Source: Terripilifer sp031921685 | Lineage (GTDB): Bacteria; Pseudomonadota; Alphaproteobacteria; Rhizobiales; Beijerinckiaceae | Assembly: GCF_031921685.1 (NCBI RefSeq) | Contig: NZ_JAPDHU010000001.1 | Span: forward strand, 186,001-250,000 | Direction: 5' to 3' | DNA: 64,000 nucleotides | Part shown: positions 60,513 through 64,000 of the stretch, one piece after another | Numbering within the stretch: the first letter of the stretch is position 1 | Layout: each line of letters begins with the position of its first letter | Notes under the pieces: generated by a model | What the model was told of the DNA's origin: nothing | Databases searched by the model: none | Seen by the model: only the letters and a program-made list of their open reading frames with translations | Program-made: the position numbers and the translations under genes

Positions 60513-61486
60513 TGACCTCCTCTCTCAAACACCGCTCCGCCATCGCGACCTCTCCGGACAAGATGGAATTCGCCGCCGACGTCATTCACGGCCTCTCGCA
60601 ACCGAGCAAGAGCCTGTCATGCCGCTGGTTCTATGACGCCAAGGGCAGCGATCTGTTCGAACAGATCACCGAACTGCCAGAATATTATCCGACCCGCACC
60701 GAAACGCGCATTCTGCAGGACTGCGTGCCGGCAATCGTCGCGCGGACCGAGGCAGGCTCGGTGCTGGTCGAATATGGCTCGGGCTCCAGCCGCAAGACCG
60801 AGATTTTACTCTCGGCCTTGAATAAACTTGCAGCCTATGTGCCCATCGACGTATCGGAAGCGGCACTTGAAGACGCTCGCGCACGCCTCTCCGCCAAAAT
60901 ACCAGGGCTGCGCATCTTCCCCGTCATCGGCGACTTCCTCGCCGAGATCGATCTGCCAGCATCATTGCGACAGAAACCGCGCCTCGGCTTCTTCCCCGGT
61001 TCCACCATCGGCAATTTGACGCGCGATGCGGCGCAAGGTCTGCTGCGCACCATGGGCGAACGGCTCGGCCCGCACTCGCGGTTGATCGTCGGCGTCGATC
61101 TCATCAAGGATCCAGCCGTTCTCGTGCCGGCTTATGACGATGCCGCCGGCGTCACCGCCGAGTTCAATCTCAACGTCCTCGAGCGCATCAATCGCGAGCT
61201 GTCTGGCACGTTCGACGTCGACGCTTTCGAGCATCGTGCGATCTGGAACGCGGCGCAATCCCGCATCGAGATGCATCTGGAGAGCCGCCGCCAACAGACA
61301 GTGCAGGTGCTCGACCGGACATTCGATTTTGCCGCCGGCGAGCGGATTCATACCGAGAATTCACATAAATATTCACTCGATGGCTTCAGTGAACTGGCAC
61401 GAAAAGCCGGTTTTGAGACGCTCGAGTGCTGGACGGATGCGAACTCGCTCTTCAGCGTGCATGACCTGCGCTTCAATCCGCGTTAG
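60509..61486 (+). CDS. egtD: L-histidine N(alpha)-methyltransferase EgtD
   Basis: A 325-residue SAM-dependent methyltransferase that makes hercynine from histidine. The SAM-binding block VEYGSGSSRKT is at about 87-97; histidine-binding residues match Asn169 (TIGN), Tyr209 (PAYDD), Glu283 and Ser285 (HTENSHKYS) of the family. ATG 60509 overlaps the egtB stop; an ATG at 60512 is one codon later. Cytoplasmic. Likely part of an egtBD-transporter operon; the next gene is 39 bp on. Confidence 0.95.
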   Translation: MMTSSLKHRSAIATSPDKMEFAADVIHGLSQPSKSLSCRWFYDAKGSDLFEQITELPEYYPTRTETRILQDCVPAIVARTEAGSVLVEYGSGSSRKTEILLSALNKLAAYVPIDVSEAALEDARARLSAKIPGLRIFPVIGDFLAEIDLPASLRQKPRLGFFPGSTIGNLTRDAAQGLLRTMGERLGPHSRLIVGVDLIKDPAVLVPAYDDAAGVTAEFNLNVLERINRELSGTFDVDAFEHRAIWNAAQSRIEMHLESRRQQTVQVLDRTFDFAAGERIHTENSHKYSLDGFSELARKAGFETLECWTDANSLFSVHDLRFNPR

Positions 61487-61525
61487 TCTGCGGCGATGCA
61501 CGGCCAAAGACAAAGCGGGCATTGA

Positions 61526-62332
61526 ATGCGGCAGGAGGACGGTACGTCCAAGCCTCTGATTGAGCTGACCGACATCAGCATTTCCTTCGATGGCGGGCAG
61601 TCGCTCGCCGTCAACGATGTTTCTTTGAACATTGACGCTGGAACCTTCGTCTCCCTGGTCGGCGCATCCGGCTCAGGCAAAACTTCCCTGCTCAAAACGA
61701 TCAACGGTCTGAACACGCCGGATCGTGGTTCGGTCACGATCGACGGCCATATCCTGTCAAAAGACAATGCGATCGGTCTGCGCCGTAACATCGGCTATGT
61801 CATTCAGAATGTCGGCCTGTTTCCGCATATGAACGTGGCCGAAAACATTGCTGTCACGCCACGCCTGCTGCATTGGCCTGAGCCACGCATCGCTTCACGT
61901 CTCGTCGAACTGATGGAACTGGTCGATCTGCCGACCGACTATCTCGATCGTTCCGTCAACATGCTCTCGGGCGGACAGAAGCAACGGGTGGGGATCGCTC
62001 GGGCGCTCGCCGCCGAGCCCGATATCGTTTTAATGGACGAACCGTTCGGCGCGCTCGATCCCCTGACCCGCGACGCCCTTGCGCGAGGTTATCGCGATCT
62101 CCACGACAAATTCGGCCTCACCACTGTCATGGTCACCCATGACATGCAGGAAGCGGCTTTGTTGAGCGATCGCATCGTCGTCATGCATGGCGGGCAGATC
62201 GTCTGCGACGGCACGCCAGGCGACCTGTTGAACGATACCAGCAACCCAATGGTCTTCGACCTGTTGAATCTGCCGCGGCGACAGGCGGAGCGCATTCAAG
62301 CCATGGTCGGCAATACGGGCTCGGCGCGATGA
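61526..62332 (+). CDS. ABC transporter ATPase, OpuCA/EgtV-like
   Basis: A 268-residue ATPase with Walker A GASGSGKTSLL, signature LSGGQKQRVGIARAL, Walker B IVLMDEPFGALDP and switch His in VTHDMQEA. No CBS domains follow, unlike classical OpuCA/OpuAA. It overlaps the fused permease/receptor gene by 4 bp. The nearby egtBD genes make it a candidate EgtV, the ATPase of the EgtUV ergothioneine transporter known from Streptococcus pneumoniae and Helicobacter pylori. Osmoprotectant transport is the alternative. Confidence 0.88.
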   Translation: MRQEDGTSKPLIELTDISISFDGGQSLAVNDVSLNIDAGTFVSLVGASGSGKTSLLKTINGLNTPDRGSVTIDGHILSKDNAIGLRRNIGYVIQNVGLFPHMNVAENIAVTPRLLHWPEPRIASRLVELMELVDLPTDYLDRSVNMLSGGQKQRVGIARALAAEPDIVLMDEPFGALDPLTRDALARGYRDLHDKFGLTTVMVTHDMQEAALLSDRIVVMHGGQIVCDGTPGDLLNDTSNPMVFDLLNLPRRQAERIQAMVGNTGSAR

Positions 62333-63882
62333 ACAGCCGTATCGCCGAAGCCTTTGCCCTTCTGCCGCAATATCTGTCGCAGCATATTCTGCTGTCCCTC
62401 GCCGCGCTGGTCTTGGGTGGACTGATCAGCATTCCGCTGGCCGCCGCCGCTTTGCACTTTCCGCGCCTGCGCGGTGGGCTCTTGGCTGTTGCCAGCGTGA
62501 TCCAGACCATCCCGGGCCTGGCGATGCTGGCCCTCTTCTATCCAGTGTTGCTCGCCGTTTCGGAATTGACGCAGGACAGTTTCGGCTTTTCCGTTCCAGC
62601 TCTGGGTTTTCTGCCTTCGGTCGCGGCGCTGACGCTCTATGCCATTCTGCCGATCCTGCGGAATACGGTGACCGGCCTCACCGGCATCGACCCGACGATC
62701 TCGGAAGCCGCGCAAGGCGTCGGCATGACGCGGCGTCAGCAATTGCTGCAGGTCGATTTGCCGCTCGCCGCCCCCGTGATCATGGCTGGCGTGCGGATGG
62801 CCGCCGTTTGGACGATCGGCGCGGCGACATTGGCGACGCCTGTAGGACAGACGAGCCTCGGCAATTATATCTTCTCCGGCTTGCAGACCGAGAACTGGGT
62901 GTTCGTTCTGTTTGGCTGTGCGGCCGCCGCGATCCTCGCCATTCTCGTCGATCTGTTGCTGGCCTTGGTCGAGAAGGCGACGGCGCTGCGCGACAAGCGA
63001 CGCCTGTTTGCGGGTATCGCAGGCCTGGTGGCGCTGATCGGCATCTCCCTCGTGCCCCTGGCCCGCAGCCAAACCAGCACCTATGTGATCGGCGCCAAAA
63101 ATTTTAGCGAGCAGTTCATTCTCGCCGAATTGATCGCTGCCCGCTTGCGTCAGGCCGGCGCCACCGTGACGATCAAGGAAGGCCTGGGTTCGGCCGTCGC
63201 TTTCCGGGCTTTGGCCAACAGCGAACTCGATGCCTATGTCGATTATACAGGGACGTTGTGGACCAATGCGATGGGCCGCAGCGACATGCCGCCACGCGAC
63301 CAGATGCTCAAAGAGCTCACGGGGTGGACGAAAGCCGAGTACGGCGTCACGCTTCTGGGGCGGCTCGGCTTCGAGAATGCCTATGTGCTGGCCATGCGCA
63401 AGCCACGCGCCAGCGAATTGGGCATCACCCGGATCGACGATCTGGCGCGGCGCGCTGGCGAGCTGTCGCTGGGATCGGACATCGAATTTCTCGACCGGCC
63501 GGAATGGGCGGCACTCAAGCAAAGCTATGGGCTGCAATTCAGGCAGCAGTTTTCCTATAATCCGACCTTCATGTATCGCGCGCTGGCGGATGGGACTGTC
63601 GACGTCATCTCCGCTTATTCCAGCGACGGACGTATAGCGGCGGACGATCTGACGGTTTTGGCAGATCCGCATCATGCCGTGCCCAATTATGACGCCGTCG
63701 TGCTGATTGCCCCGAAACGGGCCGACGATCCGGTCTTACGCCGCGCCTTGCAACCGCTGATCGGCGCCCTATCTGTCGAGAACATGCGGGCCGCCAATTA
63801 CGAGGTCGATAAGGAAGTCGGCAAAATGAGCCCGGCTCAGGCGGCGGCCGGGCTGGCAAAAAGCATCGGACTATCCCCCTGA
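62329..63882 (+). CDS. Fused ABC permease/substrate-binding protein, OpuC/EgtU-like
   Basis: A 517-residue fusion. Residues about 1-245 form an OpuCB-type permease with about six membrane segments and the EAA loop (EAAQGVGMTRRQQLLQVDLP, 126-145). Residues about 250-517 form an OpuBC/QAT-type receptor domain (YVIGAKNFSEQFILAELIAA at 252-271, EGLGSAVAFRAL, DAYVDYTGT). This one-chain layout is that of EgtU. Its stop/start overlap with the ATPase gene (ATGA) and proximity to egtBD support an ergothioneine or hercynine substrate; betaine or choline remains possible. Confidence 0.9.
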   Translation: MNSRIAEAFALLPQYLSQHILLSLAALVLGGLISIPLAAAALHFPRLRGGLLAVASVIQTIPGLAMLALFYPVLLAVSELTQDSFGFSVPALGFLPSVAALTLYAILPILRNTVTGLTGIDPTISEAAQGVGMTRRQQLLQVDLPLAAPVIMAGVRMAAVWTIGAATLATPVGQTSLGNYIFSGLQTENWVFVLFGCAAAAILAILVDLLLALVEKATALRDKRRLFAGIAGLVALIGISLVPLARSQTSTYVIGAKNFSEQFILAELIAARLRQAGATVTIKEGLGSAVAFRALANSELDAYVDYTGTLWTNAMGRSDMPPRDQMLKELTGWTKAEYGVTLLGRLGFENAYVLAMRKPRASELGITRIDDLARRAGELSLGSDIEFLDRPEWAALKQSYGLQFRQQFSYNPTFMYRALADGTVDVISAYSSDGRIAADDLTVLADPHHAVPNYDAVVLIAPKRADDPVLRRALQPLIGALSVENMRAANYEVDKEVGKMSPAQAAAGLAKSIGLSP

Positions 63883-63905
63883 AGCGATAAAACCGGAGCC
63901 TCATG

Positions 63906-64000
63906 ATGAAAGTACCTGGACCTGATCATCCCATTACCATCACCGCCAATCCCAAGCGGATCGTCGTCACGGTAGGCGGCAAGGTGGTTGCCGACAGCAC
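63906..64000 (+). CDS. DUF427 domain protein (3' truncated)
   Basis: The N terminus MKVPGPDHPITI...VGGKVVADS is typical of DUF427. GGAG lies 7 bp before ATG 63906 (another ATG at 63903). The gene runs off the window after about 31 codons. DUF427 proteins are small and of unknown function. It lies 23 bp after the transporter gene and may be in the same operon. Confidence 0.75.
   Translation, partial: MKVPGPDHPITITANPKRIVVTVGGKVVADS

Noticed and set aside
1..64000. CRISPR arrays, rRNA operons, prophage or transposase genes
   Set aside because: No regularly spaced repeats, rRNA stretches or integrase/transposase motifs were found on either strand.

Overview
The window is GC-rich chromosomal DNA of an alphaproteobacterium, most likely a Hyphomicrobiales (Rhizobiales) soil or freshwater heterotroph of the Bradyrhizobium/Afipia/Xanthobacteraceae/Beijerinckiaceae type. 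The reasons are the many Bug-type (TctC) solute receptors, a LIV-type ABC operon joined to an acyl-CoA synthetase gene, IclR/GntR/MarR-controlled aromatic catabolism, and an inverted repeat of the TCATTGCGAGCGAAGCGAAG type. The genus is an inference. No rRNA, tRNA, CRISPR array, phage or transposase was seen. Both ends are cut inside genes (an ABC ATPase at the left, a DUF427 protein at the right).

Layout: 1-4.2 kb, a Gld-like ABC exporter set (ATPase, permease, GldG-like auxiliary protein, DUF4340 protein). 4.3-12.2 kb, a D-2-hydroxyacid dehydrogenase, a Bug receptor, a GMC oxidoreductase, a large Sel1-repeat protein and a periplasmic sorbosone-dehydrogenase-like protein. 12.3-16.2 kb, an IclR regulator divergent from a Bug receptor and a two-subunit ring-hydroxylating oxygenase. 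16.2-24 kb, aldo/keto reductase with LysR, a methyltransferase, a small membrane protein, a Bug receptor, a YfcG-like GST and a two-subunit molybdenum hydroxylase. 24.3-28.3 kb, a flavin monooxygenase (LLM)/alpha-beta hydrolase pair divergent from a MarR regulator, and an orphan ABC receptor. 28.3-35.2 kb, a divergent aromatic-acid cluster: a gentisate-dioxygenase-like cupin enzyme, two Bug receptors and a fumarylacetoacetase-family hydrolase on one strand; a Rieske oxygenase alpha and beta pair with a PdxA-family (TphB-like) dehydrogenase on the other. 35.2-40.3 kb, a nearly complete isobutyryl-CoA (valine) degradation operon plus a PaaK-like protein. 40.4-47.5 kb, a LIV-type ABC transporter with a long-chain acyl-CoA synthetase. 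47.7-53 kb, a second D-2-hydroxyacid dehydrogenase, an IclR regulator, a second hydrolase/LLM pair and an ACMSD-like amidohydrolase. 53.4-58.9 kb, small proteins, an orphan TadE-like protein, and a GntR-controlled meta-cleavage set (FAH-family hydrolase, extradiol dioxygenase, TRAP receptor). 59.2-63.9 kb, ergothioneine genes egtB and egtD followed directly by an ABC ATPase and a fused permease/receptor of the EgtUV/OpuC architecture.

Taken together the region is a catabolic island-like stretch for aromatic or heteroaromatic acids. Receptors bring in carboxylates, Rieske, flavin or molybdenum enzymes hydroxylate them, cupin or VOC enzymes open rings, FAH-type and alpha/beta hydrolases cleave the products, and the CoA pathways finish them. 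Each module has its own regulator with recognisable palindromes in the divergent intergenic DNA. The two most interesting systems are the 28-35 kb aromatic-acid cluster, whose enzyme combination does not match a textbook pathway, and the egtBD plus EgtUV-like transporter operon.
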